Of a stretch of 64,000 bases of DNA, positions 33,882 to 46,754 are shown piece by piece. Both the position numbers and the translations under genes were made by a program. This DNA comes from Astrothelium macrocarpum. Lineage: Eukaryota; Ascomycota; Dothideomycetes; Trypetheliales; Trypetheliaceae. Within the stretch, counting starts at the first letter, position 1; the number at the start of each line of letters is the position of its first letter. The notes beneath the pieces were generated by a model. It was not told the DNA's origin. It made no database searches and worked only from the letters and a program-made list of their open reading frames with translations. The DNA is taken from positions 310,001 through 374,000 of the forward strand of contig JAGEMR010000010.1 of the NCBI GenBank assembly GCA_021030915.1. Reading direction: 5' to 3'.

Positions 33882-34940
33882 GCGCTAGTATATCGCGTCC
33901 AGGTGTGCAAATGAACTTAGTATGGATATACAAGCTTTTAGCAAGACATTGTTTTAAAACAGCTAATCTTGTCTTGAAGAAGTCAAATCGATGAGGTAAC
34001 CTCGGACTTTGGTACACGACAATAGCGAGAGATATAGAATAGGATCGAGTCTCAATGAATTCTCTGTTAAACCGTTGCACCAGTTCACACTACTCAAGAA
34101 GGATTGGAGGGGCTATGTGTTTCCAAACCATAGCAAACCTAGGGTAATCTGCTCACTGAAAATTAATGAGTGCCCTCAACACATGGCCAAATTTTATATA
34201 GTAGCTATGACAGCGATATGTTCTTCTCTTCTTTTCCCCCTCTATTTTCCACCCTCTTTTTGTTTTAAAAAACCATTAAGAATGAAACACTGCAGTGTGT
34301 GCCAGGAAGGATGCTAGTAGTAGCGGCTCCCAAGATTAGCATGTTCCGAATCCGCTTCCTCACGTTTGCATCCTTCGACTCACTACGTACCTTAACCATT
34401 GACAAGATCCTTGCAAAATTTTTGACCGTACAAAACGGCTCTATACGATTGCGCGATCATTCGCACGCCCGAACCGACATCGAGCCAGGGTGTGACATTA
34501 GTATTAGTGGCCAGGCTGCTGTCCAATTTCGGAGCACGCGACTCTGTCCACTAATTCGCCAAGAACCATCACCACACCGAAATGAACTCGACTTAAGCTT
34601 GCAAAGGAATCTCACTGGCTAAGTCGATTCAAGGCTGCCTGTTTGCTAGCTTGGAGAGGAATCCAGTCATTCTCACTCGACCGACGTCCAAAGAAAATAT
34701 CTATGCCAACTTTTCATGCACATGCGAACACGAAGTATCAGGACAGATCTACGCTTCTGGCATGTTAGCGTCCAAAAATCCTCGACACAAAAGCATCAGA
34801 ACGTAACAAAAGTGGCATAAGTTTGATAGGGTTCAACCCCTACAAGGGCACTTTAACCGTGCATCTTGTTGCCAGTTGGAGGGTCTTGAAGGGAGTTCCA
34901 ATCCTCCAAAAGCGCATCAGCTGCGTGAGATTCCGTGCGA
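33882..34940. other. Divergent intergenic region, 1059 bp
   Basis: Upstream of MYG1 (minus) and ICE2 (plus). Contains a T/C-rich tract near 34220-34270. Small frames, for example 34299-34622 plus, show no recognisable product. No RNA gene identified. Confidence 0.45.
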
Positions 34941-36362
34941 ATGTGGATCTTCCGAGTCTTAGCGGCTCTTCTGTTCTTGTTCTATATTGTTTTCACGATA
35001 CCCTTAGCATTTGATGTTGGAGGCCGAGAATGCGGTCTTGCCTTTTCCCTATCGTTGGCCATCTTCTATTTCCTCTTCTCGGTCCTGCGGCTCACGACTC
35101 CTCCCCAATCACGAGTTCGATTCGCCCTTGTCAAGCTTGTCGGCTGGCTACAATGGTTTGTGATACCAGCATTGATGATTTGGAGCCTAAATAAATTCTC
35201 CGTGGATTCAGAAAACAACAAAGGCTGGGTGGAGCGAACCTTCAACTATGCAAGAACAAAAGATACGTCTATAATCCAGTGGCTTCTGGGGAAAAACGGG
35301 TTGCTCGAAAATGCGCTCATTGGCTCCTGGGATATATTGCTACGCTACTCGACTCCTCTCTTTCAACTTGGAGAAGGGTTCTGCAGCCTGCTCGTTATTC
35401 AAGCTGCTGGGCAAATCACGAGGTGGCTTGTCAACGGAGAAAGAGGGGACACATGGATGGTGGGTACGGACAATTCTCTAGTCGGTCCTTGGCTAATGAA
35501 ATCTTAGATTGGACTCTTAATGGTGGCCGCCTCCATCATTTCGAGTTCTGTTTACTTTCTCTGGAGGATTACAACTTTTCCAGATATCAGTAACGTGGAT
35601 TCGATACTTATTGGTGCTGCGATAACGTGCGTCATTTTTCTCGGCGCATGGGGAATTGGTAGTGGGAGAGGGAACCCAGTAGAAAGCTCTTTGCTCGTGA
35701 GTATTGTCCGTCGGTTCCATCATGTTCGCCGGGCACTCATCCAGTTGCTCTAGTTTGCGTACATAACCCTCTGCATTTACCAAATCTTTACGGACTATCA
35801 ACCAAATACTGTTCCAGCAGCCGTGGAGAACGTAGCCGCTCAACCCGAGTTTCCACCGCTACCACCTATCATCATGGCGTCTTATTCTACCATCATGCAT
35901 GCTCTATCCAATCTACCCTCGACTGTTCATTCCGCATTCAATTTTTTCGTTGCTGTCGTGATGACAATAACACCCTCCGTCATCGTTTCCCTGGCCTACC
36001 GCGTTTTTGTCATGTACGCCAGTGCTCGCATCATTCCAGCAGTCCGGGAGTCTGGTGCACGAGCCCTTTCCCAAGAGCCTTCTCTGGAGGACAATGACGG
36101 ACTGGGCCAAGTTCTCGGATTACTCAGCTATTTCAGCCCAAGCATATTGATTGCGGTATACACCAGTCTCCTTATGCAGCACTTTGCTTCCGCAAGCGCT
36201 GATCGGCCTGGAGAATGGTGGACTACACAAGGTGGAGATGCGGGTAGCAATATTTGGAGGTGGGCAAACCTAGCAGGAACCATGGCTCTTTACACAGTGG
36301 AGCTTTATCTCGGCAAAAGTGATGACGATGGCAACCTGACAAGCCACTGGAAGATGGACTGA
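34941..36362 (+). CDS. ICE2: ER membrane protein Ice2
   Basis: Three exons, 34941-35459, 35508-35696 and 35754-36362, give 438 residues. The start MWIFRVLAALLFLFYIVFTIPLAFDVGG at 34941 is the conserved Ice2 N-terminus and first membrane span; the upstream in-frame GTG is not a likely start. Many further hydrophobic segments follow (FSLSLAIFYFLFSVL, WLQWFVIPALMIW, GLLMVAASIISSSVYFLW, ILIGAAITCVIFLGAWGIG, ITLCIYQIF), consistent with a polytopic ER protein. In yeast Ice2 keeps cortical ER in place, promotes ER membrane expansion and restrains the Pah1 phosphatase complex. Splice joins TWM-IGLLM and SLL-FAYITL keep the spans intact. Confidence 0.9.
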
Positions 36363-37188
36363 GTGAGAATTTGATTCGACGTTCAAATATACATTTGACC
36401 TTACTTGAATCCACCAAAGGGCAACGTCCATACACACTGCTTCTCCACCCAATCGCGGTCTGGATGACTCTCGGATGTGACTTCGTTGGCGCTTGCCTGA
36501 TTCCTAGGACATAGTTGTCCTACTACTTTCGAGTTAATTGACTGTGAGTGATTCTAGACTCGAAAATATACAAAAGGGTCGTCGCATCCACAAGAACGAG
36601 GTTGGCGCTCGTCAATCGTTCTGTGTCTCATCGAGATATGTGATTCAAGATAACGCAATTCTCTAAAGTCAGGATAGAGACCGCAAATATCATCATTTGT
36701 CCGGTCATTTTTATAGACGAAGAAGGGAAGATTGTCACTGTACTATTACGAATACATGTTTCATGAATAATGCCTGTACCTGATCATCAATGAGTCGAAC
36801 GACATGTTAATTTCCCTGCGGATGAAGACATGAAATAGTTGATGAAAATGCTGGCTTATGAAGCAAATCGAGTGGAATCGTTACGTACAATTGGATGACA
36901 GGGAACACGCGAAATTGGCGCGAATCTACGGAGGCCCCCACAACCGTGTTGTTATTAACGCGGGACAAATTGGCGGTAAGTTGTAGCAGAAAATGTGTTT
37001 CTGACGTCACCTCCTTCATACAGTGGTAAGTAAGGTACCTGTAGAGAGGTAAACATCCAATCCTAAGACCAAAAGGAAGGATCCTTACGCAAGGTTCAAG
37101 GTCCTTGGCTCCAACGCACTAAACCGCCAAACCTTGTGCCTTGAAGTTCTTACCAGGAAACCCCTCGCAAACTGTGCATTTTCCAAAT
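36363..37188. other. Intergenic, 826 bp
   Basis: Between ICE2 and the short-chain dehydrogenase gene, both plus strand. No gene or repeat recognised; contains the dehydrogenase promoter. Confidence 0.5.
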
Positions 37189-38393
37189 ATGGCTCCGACA
37201 CATGCACTTACAGCGGCCACGCTCTTCTCTGTGAAGGACTACGTTTGTGTTGTGTCTGGCGGGGGTTCCGGTATAATAATTGGTATTACTGACTCTTCGA
37301 CTTAATTTGTTAATTCAGTATAGGCATTGGGCTTATGGCTGCGCAATGTCTCGCTGCTAATGGTAGGGCATGTGTATAGACACGGGCATGACACCCATAA
37401 CTAAATGACCTCTTAGGCGCAAAGGTTTATATACTAGGACGACGTATATGCCAATTCGAAATTTTGTGGTATTGACTTCTGGAGCTGATAGGCAACCAGG
37501 CAAAGAAGCTTTGGAAGCGGCAGCTAAGTCCCATAACCCTAACGGCGGCGGCCAAATCATACCGTTTGTCTCTCATACACCTTAATTTGATTATGCTCAT
37601 AAAGCAATAGCCTCGGGCCTTGCGATGTCACCAAAAAGGATGACCTTGCCAGAGTGGAGGCCGAAGTCTCTGAACGTGAAAAGTACATCAACCTTCTTGG
37701 TATGGACTTTCGCACACTTTACATTGCTTGCAATCTAACTGGCGTACAAGTTTGTGCAGCCGGGATTCAAGGCACGAAAGCCGTGCCGGACGAGGAATAC
37801 GCCCCGAGTCTTAAAGAAAAGTTGTGGAATCAAGAGACACCAGAGGTCTGGAATGAAAATTACGAAACGAATGTGACGTCTGTGTATTTTACTACCGTTG
37901 CTTTCCTTCCTCTTCTACAAGCCGGGAGCGATACTCACGGCCACCTCTCAGCTTCCGTTATCGTCATTAGTAGTATGAGTGGCATTATGCGTCATGCCCA
38001 GGGACATTTCAGTTACAACGCAGCTAAAGGTGCAACAGTGCAGCTCAGTCGTCTCATGAGCGCTGAATTCCAGAAGGTGCGTGTAAGGGTCAACAGTATT
38101 GCACCTGGTTACTTTCCAAGCGAGATGACTACGAAAGAATCGGGGCCAGATCAAAAGAGCCATTTGCCAGCAGAAAAGGTGCTAGGAAAAGGACATGACG
38201 TGCCAGCGCAAAGGGCAGGTAGTGACGAGGAGATGGCCCAGGCCGTGGTAAGCATTCCAGCTTTGCTCCGAATTTCCAAAGTGGTCACCTGCTTACCGTT
38301 TATTTGTAGTTGTTTCTCACAAAAAATGCGTACGTGAACGGCGAGGTCATAGCTGTTGACGGGGGTGTGCTCAATGTAGTTGCCGGACGATAA
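37189..38393 (+). CDS. Short-chain dehydrogenase/reductase
   Basis: Seven exons: 37189-37270, 37324-37362, 37417-37443, 37500-37563, 37611-37699, 37751-38247 and 38310-38393, giving 293 residues. No long open frame covers the N-terminal half, because five introns cut it. The spliced protein has the classical SDR marks: SGGGSGIGLM nucleotide-binding motif, LGRR, LGPCDVT, catalytic Ser in ISSMSG, SYNAAKG as YxxxK, and the C-terminal VDGGVLNVVAGR. The usual NNAG motif reads CAAG. The C-terminal half closely resembles fungal 3-oxoacyl-ACP-reductase-like SDRs annotated as rhamnolipid-type RhlG relatives. Substrate unknown; likely cytosolic and NADP(H)-dependent by family. No pathway partner is adjacent. 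Confidence 0.88.
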
Positions 38394-38959
38394 ATTTGAA
38401 TCACACATGAAAGATTTCCAACGCAGACAATCTGGCGGGTAGACAAAAGACTGGCTGGCATAGAATCTAGTAGACTGTCCAGATGTCTACTCAAGTAGAG
38501 CAGGTCTCGGCATTGATGTTTCAGCTGCATTCATAGGCACGGGCGTCGCGTGGGAATTAGTAAACGCTATCCCATAGAGTATACGTTTGAGATCTATTCT
38601 GCAGAGTGCATGATAGATATTGCGGGTGGCTGTACCATGGTTCGGTCTGAATGCCCACCGTGATAAATGAGAGTGAAGCCGAGCCATGGGGTCGAAGGTC
38701 AGGCCAAGCACAAGTTTGTCTGCTCCCCTCCACCCTCTGTCCGTAACACTCCCAACAGCTGCTATCCCTGCGCTTTACCAAGAACTTCCCCCGCGTCTAC
38801 GTTTGAGAATTCTGTTTTATCACGCTTTGTGCACCTCGTCAAGAGTTTTTGCTATGAAGTGCGCGAGGGCAAGACGCCGCATCTTCGTCGCTCCTTCGAC
38901 ATAAAGCCGAACGTTACGCTCCTTCTCCCACGACTCGCATCTTTTAATCCCCTGCTGCG
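38394..38959. other. Intergenic, 566 bp
   Basis: 3' flank of the short-chain dehydrogenase and promoter/leader of sepH. The 200 bp before sepH are C/T-rich. No gene recognised. Confidence 0.5.
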
Positions 38960-41900
38960 ATGGTGACCCAAAATGCCGATAAGAAGTCCAGTGGGCGGAC
39001 AGTGGGGCAAAGTTCGCAGTCTTCAGCTAAAAGTAGGAAAGAAACGGGTCGAGACATCAGATCGAACAAGAATGGAGCTGCACAACGAGCTGCGCAAGAT
39101 CTGGAAGGGTTGAAAGACTACCAATTGGGCGATTGTCTGGGGAAGGGGGCATTTGGATCTGTATACAGGGCGCTCAATTGGAATACTGGAGAGACTGTGG
39201 CCATCAAGCAGGTTCGACTTGCAGACCTACCAAAGGCTGAACTTCGAGTCATTATGCTGGAGATCGACTTGCTCAAGAACTTGAATCACTCCAACATTGT
39301 CAAATACCATGGTTCTGTCAAGTCTGCCGAGTCCCTCTACATTATCCTCGAGTATTGTGAAAATGGATCGCTCCACAGCATCTGCAAAAACTTTGGGAAG
39401 TTTCCAGAGAATCTTGTCGCCCTGTACATGTCCCAGGTCCTCAACGGGCTCCTATACCTTCACGAGCAAGGTGTCATACATCGAGACATTAAAGGAGCAA
39501 ATATTCTGACAACAAAAGAAGGCCTGGTCAAGCTTGCGGATTTTGGTGTGGCTACGAGGACAACTGGACTACACGAAGCCAGTGTGGTTGGCACGCCTTA
39601 TTGGATGGCACCTGAAGTCATCGAACTGTCTGGAGCGACTACAGCGTCGGACATTTGGAGCTTAGGGTGCACTGTAATTGAGCTTTTGGAAGGAAGGCCG
39701 CCGTATCACCAACTCCAGCCCATGCCAGCTTTGTTCAGAATTGTTAATGACGACCATCCGCCATTACCAGACGGAGCTTCTCCAGCTGTCCGAGACTTTC
39801 TCATGCAATGTTTTCAAAAAGATCCCAACCTGCGAGTATCGGCTCGCAAACTGCTGAAACATCCATGGATAGCAAGTGCGGGAAAGACTGAGGTGCCTAT
39901 TAAGCCTACACAATACGACGAGACAGTCAAAGAAGTAAAGCAATGGAACAACAAGCTTAAATCTCCAGAATCATCACAGCGTCGGGAATCACGGCCAATA
40001 CCGCTGAGTCCCCAACCTCAGTCGAGAAGTCTACCTGGACAGTTCAAAGCTCCTGCACCGAGCAAGTCGAATGAGACGACCAGAGTTATGCTGAGGAGTA
40101 CCAGGGTGGATCAACCATTAGAAGAAAACGATGACGACATCTGGGACGATGACTTTGATTCTATTCCTGAAAGTGCGCTGCAGCTTCCACGCCAAACACA
40201 CGATAACTTTGCAGGTGCTCTTTCCTCAGAAAGGCTAAAGGCATTTGCTACATTCGAATCGGTCGTCGAGGAAGACGTGGTCGAAGACGATGACGAGAAT
40301 TTGACTGTCAGAAGTCCAGTGCAGTTGAAACACTCGGACATGTTGGAGAAATTTCGGCCTTCACCTACTCCGAGTAAGGAAATCAGGAGTGCAAAACCAA
40401 CACGACCAACCTCTTCGAATGGAAAGGTAACACTGTCATCATCGCTCGCACCCAAATCATCCAGATCTAGTTTAACTGCAAATCAGTCCAAAAGGAACAT
40501 TCGGTCTTCGGAACGTCATCCGTCACATACTTTTCGGGAGGAGTCCGTAGAAGATTACTCTGACCTCCTTGCAGGCTCACAGGACGAATCGGCTTTTCAA
40601 CAAAAAGTCGATGAAATGAAGAGGCAGGAGCAACATGGGCCGAAGATCTTCCACCCATTGGACCTTCACAGCGTATCACATTCCAGACAGCCAAGTAAAA
40701 CCGATAAAATGGCTCAGTCACAAGAGTTACCCCCAAAGAAAGAAGACTCGGCAATAAGAAGAACAGAGTCGGCCGTAAAGATGCAAAACTTTGCGGAAAA
40801 TGTGGAAGATGAGGATTTCTCGGACATTATCAAAGAAGGTCTTGTACTTGGGAAGCCAGACAACAGTGATGGTAGCTCAGACCGCAGCAATCTTCTAATG
40901 CTCAACTCGAAATTATCCAACAAATCTTGGCTCGGAGATGAGGAAGACGAAGAAGATGATCCATTTGCAGAGCTCGAAGAGGGATTTGATCAGTTGGACC
41001 TTGAGTCCAATGTGGCCCGTGACAAACATGCTCGACAATGCCTGCAAGTTGAAGGCCTTGTTGGATCGCTAAAGGCATCTCAACCTGACGAGATACTTTT
41101 CCACATTACTAAAGAGCTTTTGTCAGAACTTCTTGATGCTCCAGATGTCAAGTCTGTTATCATTAGTTCCCATGGTATGCTTCCGATCCTTGAAATTCTC
41201 GAAAACTGTCCGCACCGAGATGTTATCCTGAATCTCCTGCGGATTGTAAACTTGATCATTCACAATAGCGGTGGATTGGATGCTGTTGCAATCGCAGAAA
41301 ACATTTGCTTTGTCGGTGGTATACCGATTGTCTCGAAATTCGCGCACAAAAAGTACAGCAGCGATATACGGCTTGAGGCTGCAGCATTTGTACGGCAGAT
41401 GTATCAAACAAGCGTACTAACGCTGCAGATGTTTATCAGCTGTGGAGGTCTGAATGTCCTTGTGGAATTTCTTGAAGAGGATTATGATGCCGAAAGAGAT
41501 TTGGTGCTTGTCGGTGTCAATGGGGTTTGGAGCGTATTTGAGCTTCAGGTATGGTTGACTTTGCGAATACTGCACCTGATAATGACTGATCAAATTCAGG
41601 GTTCAACGCCGAAGAATGACTTTTGTCGGATATTTTCGAGAAGTTCGGTCTTATATCCATTGTCTTTGGTACTTAATAGAGTTCTAGATGAGGAAGGCGA
41701 GCCAGCAAACCAAGTGGAAGGGCGTATTGTTAATATCTTTTTACTTTTTTCCCAAGCAGAAAATTACGTCAAAGAAATCGTTGCGGATAGAATGGTTCTC
41801 AAACGTAATCCCACACAAGACCACCGTTTTGCAGTTAGGAGCTAATTTGAATCCTAGGCGTTCTCAAAGATCTTCCGCGAATGTCTCCAGATCACCAGAT

Positions 41901-43275
41901 CACCATGCTCAAGTTTATTAAGAATCTTTCGATGCTTGCAACTACATTGGACTCTCTGCAGAACTCCAACGCTATCGAGGTCCTCACCGATCTGCTCAAA
42001 GCCAGCATGAAACTGAACCACTCACGCTTCCGCGAAATTTCTAATCAAGTCTTAAACATCATGTACAATCTCTGTCGCTTATCGAAACCAAGACAAGAGG
42101 ACGCGGCGCTCAATGGTCTCATCCCATTGTTGCAAAAAATTGTTAAAACGGAATGGCCGCTCAAAGAGTTCGCATTACCAATTCTCTGTGATATGGCACA
42201 TTCTGGAAAGGTTGGTCGTAAAATCTTGTGGCAGAACAAAGGTCTTCAATTCTACATTAGCCTTCTTTCGGATCAGTACTGGCAAGTCACCGCTCTGGAC
42301 GCCATCTTCATCTGGCTACAAGAGGAGACCGCCAAAGTGGAAGAATACTTGCTGGAATCCGACTTTGCTCGCGCCATTATCGAGTGCTTTACCACTTCAC
42401 GATCATCCGCTGACATATTTGAGAATCTACTTGAGCCATTGCAAAAACTCTTGCGATTATCTCCACCTGTCGCAAGTACGCTGGCACAACCAGAATTGTT
42501 TTCACGTACGGCTGGTAAGTTGGGAACAAAGAAGGCGGTTGTCAGGGTGAACCTCTTAAGAATAATCCGCAGCATTTGCGATGCAAGCGAAGAACAGGGT
42601 GTTTTGATCCGTAAATTCGGGTTACTAGATGCAGTACAGAGGCTTGCAGAAACTGACTCGGCGATCCTTGTAAGAGAGATGGCTGGGGATCTGTTGAAGA
42701 GTAGTGAAATAGGCGTCGGACGAAGAAGTGTGGACGGAGGTACGAGAAGAGGCATGCTGAGGAGAAGTAGCAGCAGTCACTTTGGGCCGAGCACACCAAC
42801 GACGTTCAGCATGCCAGGAACTCCAAGCAGCTCCATTAACAGAACTAATAAGGGAATCGACGTGTCATACTTTGACGCTGTTCTTGAGACAAGTGCGAGC
42901 TCGATATCCAGAGGACATATGAGGAATGGTACGCCTTATCGCCCTGTTAGCAGAGACAGCAATTCAGGTGGAAGTCTCTTGAATGGCTCCATGGGAACCA
43001 CAAACTGGGCGTCCTCAAGTTCAAGGAGCGGCAGTGGGGATAGCACTTCTTCTACTGGTGCATCAAAAAGCAGGTTGCCGAGAACAACAACTACAAGACA
43101 ACAGGGCGGACGACTAAGTTTAATGCCTGCGGACTCTACGGCGAACTTTCGGGAAAGGCGGGATGAAAATTCAACGCCGACTCATAGCCCATCAAATTCG
43201 AGTCGTGTTGTGATCAACCAGCGCCGTCGACGGCAGACTAGCTCAGGTACAGAAGGATCACGATTTGCTTCTTGA
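38960..43275 (+). CDS. sepH: Septation initiation kinase SepH (Cdc7/Cdc15-type)
   Basis: Three exons, 38960-41548, 41600-41804 and 41858-43275, give 1403 residues, close to Aspergillus SepH. The kinase domain spans roughly residues 54-307: GKGAFGSVY glycine loop, AIKQV lysine, VIHRDIKGAN catalytic loop, LADFGVA and GTPYWMAPEV. A long disordered acidic linker follows. The C-terminal half is Arm/HEAT-like (DVKSVIISSHGMLPILEILE, LLRIVNLIIHNSGG, IKNLSMLATTLDSLQ, ILCDMAHSGKVGRKILW). It is the first kinase of the septation initiation network acting at spindle pole bodies to trigger septum formation. The first intron is 51 nt with no stop codon, so retention would add 17 residues. Confidence 0.95.
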
Positions 43276-44671
43276 AGTGTGTATGGTATTCTCACAGAGA
43301 ACGTCTCTAGTGTTTGGGGAGGATTTGGGTTCGTAATCATATCTCTTTATGCAACAGAAGACACATGTCGACGCAACGATTTCCGTGGTTTTAGTTTGCT
43401 CATTGTCTTTTCTTATTCTCTGGTCAGGAACAAAAGACTCGTAGCATGGAACATGGGCATGGATAGAGAGCATTGCATATCAGGCGTAATCATGTATCTT
43501 GTCACTGGGGCTTGTTTGGTGTCTCACTACTTTCGTCATGCTTTCAATTTTCAGAATCAATTCGCAATCTCATCACACGTAACCATGAGGCACTGGTCCT
43601 GGCCTCCCTTCTCAGATAGTTACAGCCGTATAGCGCTGCTATGTCCGCAATTCACAGTCAGACTAGCGGGTATCATCAACTACGACTTTCATACGCATGT
43701 GGGAGCAACGCCGCAACAGGCAGATGCTTTTTCAGTATACATATCTTTTAGCACTCAATGTCCTACGGAAGCTTTTACTGCAGCCAATGAAAAACACCAA
43801 ACAATTGAACTTATATCAATAGCGATCCCTCACCGACAGCGCATCCTCAAAGGCACGCGCTGCCATTGTGATGCGCTTGATGCCTTGAGCAAAAGCAAAC
43901 TAAACACCAGCAGCTAGAATGGAATTACTGTAAGATACTGAGCAGAGTCTAGCTCTGGCTTGCCCCGGAATGGAAGTATATAACTTATGCCCTCCTCGAG
44001 ATCAAAATATGCTTATGTTCGAAGACAAAAACATTCGTATATTGACGATGTTTGGTCTTTCACTTGTGAGCAAACCTTGCGCATTCGATGCCCACACTAA
44101 GGTGTAAGTACAACAAGAGACCCGCCTGTGTCTTAATGCCAACTAGAATCGTTCCGTAGCAATGTACATATGCGTTTCTTAGTGGGTAGAGAAGACATTT
44201 CAGTAAAGATAGGTACAGGTTAATGCATTAGTATAACAATCTTCTTCCATTTTTTGACTCTTCTCCTTCATTTCTGTATTCACTTTGCTGTCTAAAGAAA
44301 TTTCAAATCGGCTGATACATGGTCAACGGCCAAGTGGTCCGACTTCATGTAGAATTAGTCTATGTTCCTTATGGTGGTAATGAGTATTCTAAAGTGAGGG
44401 CACACATGTTTTCTGAACGTAGTCATTTCAACAATGAGATATTGGATACACTGTATCGTAAACTACCTATATGGTAGACCATACACGACCGTGTAATGAA
44501 TGAGGTGATTTTAGAATCCGATGTTCAATGATAGCGTGGACGGCTTCCACGTGATTGCGCGATGATCTGATTTCCGATTTTGGATAGCGCGCTAGACTTT
44601 CGCGTCAAGATCTGGCGCGTCATAGGTACTTGGTATCATTGCACGGCCTCAGCCATTATATTCCATACACA
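43276..44671. other. Intergenic, 1396 bp, including a long chance frame
   Basis: 3' flank of sepH and upstream region of RAD52. A 212-codon plus-strand frame spans 43279-43917, but it opens at GTG almost directly after the sepH stop, has no recognisable domain and mixed composition; I treat it as 3' UTR. The rest is AT-rich with no feature I can name. Confidence 0.45.
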
Positions 44672-46598
44672 ATGCCAGCGTCTGTACATTCGAAATACGT
44701 TCAAAGCTCGTGACTAACATGGCTATAGTCAAGAAAGCCTGCAACGAGATGCTTCTGCCCTGCCAAATCCATTCGAGGACACCATATCCAATGTGAACGC
44801 GTATACTGCACGAGAAATCGCCACGCTACAATCTCGATTAGACAAACAGTTGGGACCAGAGTTTATTTCATCAAGGCCAGGAGCAGGCGGAGCAAAAGTA
44901 TATTATCTTGCTGCTGAGAAAGCCATCAACCTAGCAAATGAGGTATTTGGATTCAATGGATGGTCAAGCGCGATCAAGGCCGTACAAATCGACTTTGTTT
45001 GTAGCATTCTCCCCCCGCTTCAGTTGAATGATGACTGATTGGATGAAGGTGGATGAAGATCAAAACTCAGGAAAAATATCACTTGGCTTATCGATTATTG
45101 TCCGGGTCACACTTAGAGATGGTACATTTCACGAGGTTCGTAACAAAACGGGTTGTATTATTTCTACTCAACTTACTGGCATCAGGATATTGGATATGGA
45201 CATATTGAGAATTGCAAGGGCAAAGCGGCAGCCTTTGAGAAGGCAAAGAAAGAAGCAGCTACGGATGCGATGAAACGAGCCCTACGAAACTTTGGAAATA
45301 TACTCGGCAATTGCCTCTACGATCGTCAATATCTCCAACGTGTGACAAAGGTCAAGGCTGAGCTTTCACGGTGGGACGCAGATAATCTACACCGTCATCA
45401 CGATTTCGCTCCAATCAAGAAAGAGCCAGTGAAAGAAGACACTGGAGAAGACAAAGAAAGCAAGCAGTTACGAACACTGAGCAGTGTGTCAGACGCATCA
45501 CATGGTGCCGGCGACTATGATGAATTTGGTGCTGATGTTTTTGATGGAACTGACATGATCCATACCGATGAGATTATGCTTGACACGTTGATCAGTGGAA
45601 ACGACACGTCGCAATCGACATCAAATCTCCCAAGGACTACTACTCTACAACGGGAACATATGACTGAAAAGTTCTCCAGAACACATTCGATGCCAGCATT
45701 ACAACCCCTAAACGGAGCTAAGTCATCGAATGTGCCAGATATACCTCGAGCTCCCACAGAATCCATGAGTCTTAGACAAGATACCGGAAGACCGGGAATG
45801 GTACCTCCAAAAGCAACCCACAGTCTCCCAGCTGGAGCAAAGACCATGGCACCTCCCTCGCTACCCAACCAACAGAATCACCAACGACCTGTAATACAGA
45901 ACCCAGCCAACCGTTCGACCGGAGACGCTGGGAATGGAAACAAGCCACCGGTTCAGCAATCAAATGCTCAGCCACCTGGATTGGAGCATCCCGAAGCAGG
46001 CATTGGTTTCATTTCGTCTCGTTCTGCCGAGATATTCACAAAGTCCGACGCACCACCGGCTGAAGTGAACACAGTCCCTGCGTATAACCCTCATGCGGAG
46101 AGTCCTTCGATACGTCGTACAAACGGAGTCAACCATTCGAAAAGTGAGCCCATCGCGAGGAAAGGCGTTTCAGGTCCAGACTGTCAAGCTCCCAGACCGC
46201 CACCTCCTGTCGCGATGAACGGAGCGTCCGTTGGTGGTGTTGGAATGAGCCCGTCTCTACGACTAGCACGACCACAAGTACAAAATTCTGCCAATTTTGT
46301 AAATCCCCAAGCGGACCCGGGAAGGCGGATAGGCATGCCAACTGGGGGTGCTCCAAGTCCTCTTGCCAACCGAGGTGGATACAAGCCGCCCACAATAAAG
46401 AGGCCAGCTATCGGTAATGACCCATCCGGCACTGGAGGTGGACACGGACGAGTACCTCTTGGTGATGTGAGCAATATGACGGTAGACCTACATGCGCCTC
46501 TGGGCGGAAGAGAGCAAAGCAAAGGAGCTGACATTGCAGTTGATATAGATGGGGAAGCCGGGGGCGATAAAAAAAGAGCAAAGCTTGTTGATGGATAA
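44672..46598 (+). CDS. RAD52: DNA recombination and repair protein Rad52
   Basis: Four exons: 44672-44679, 44729-44996, 45049-45135 and 45186-46598, giving 591 residues. The N-terminal annealing domain is clear: [103 protein letters not shown] and LRNFGNILGNCLYD. The remainder is low-complexity Pro/Asn/Gly-rich with short basic segments, as usual for the Rad51/RPA-binding tail. It anneals single strands and loads Rad51 in homologous recombination. The first coding exon is only 8 nt (MPA, with GTCTGT donor). It is the least certain part but is needed to give an ATG, because no ATG precedes the conserved region in the second exon. Confidence 0.93.
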
Positions 46599-46754
46599 TG
46601 GTCACGGCCGCTGTTGTGTGAACGCTTTGCTTGAAAGACGTTGCTGTACGATCTCGGGCTGAAGCTGCTTCATGATATCCAGTCGCATTACTGCAAGCGA
46701 GCAAACCACAAGACATCGAAAGAGATAGATTCTCACTAGTACACTGAACACCAG

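Noticed and set aside
34935..34940. Upstream GTG as the start of ICE2
   Set aside because: Nuclear fungal genes start at ATG; the ATG at 34941 matches the conserved N-terminus.
43279..43917. 212-codon open frame after sepH
   Set aside because: It opens at GTG just after the sepH stop, has no recognisable domain and unremarkable composition; best explained as 3' UTR.
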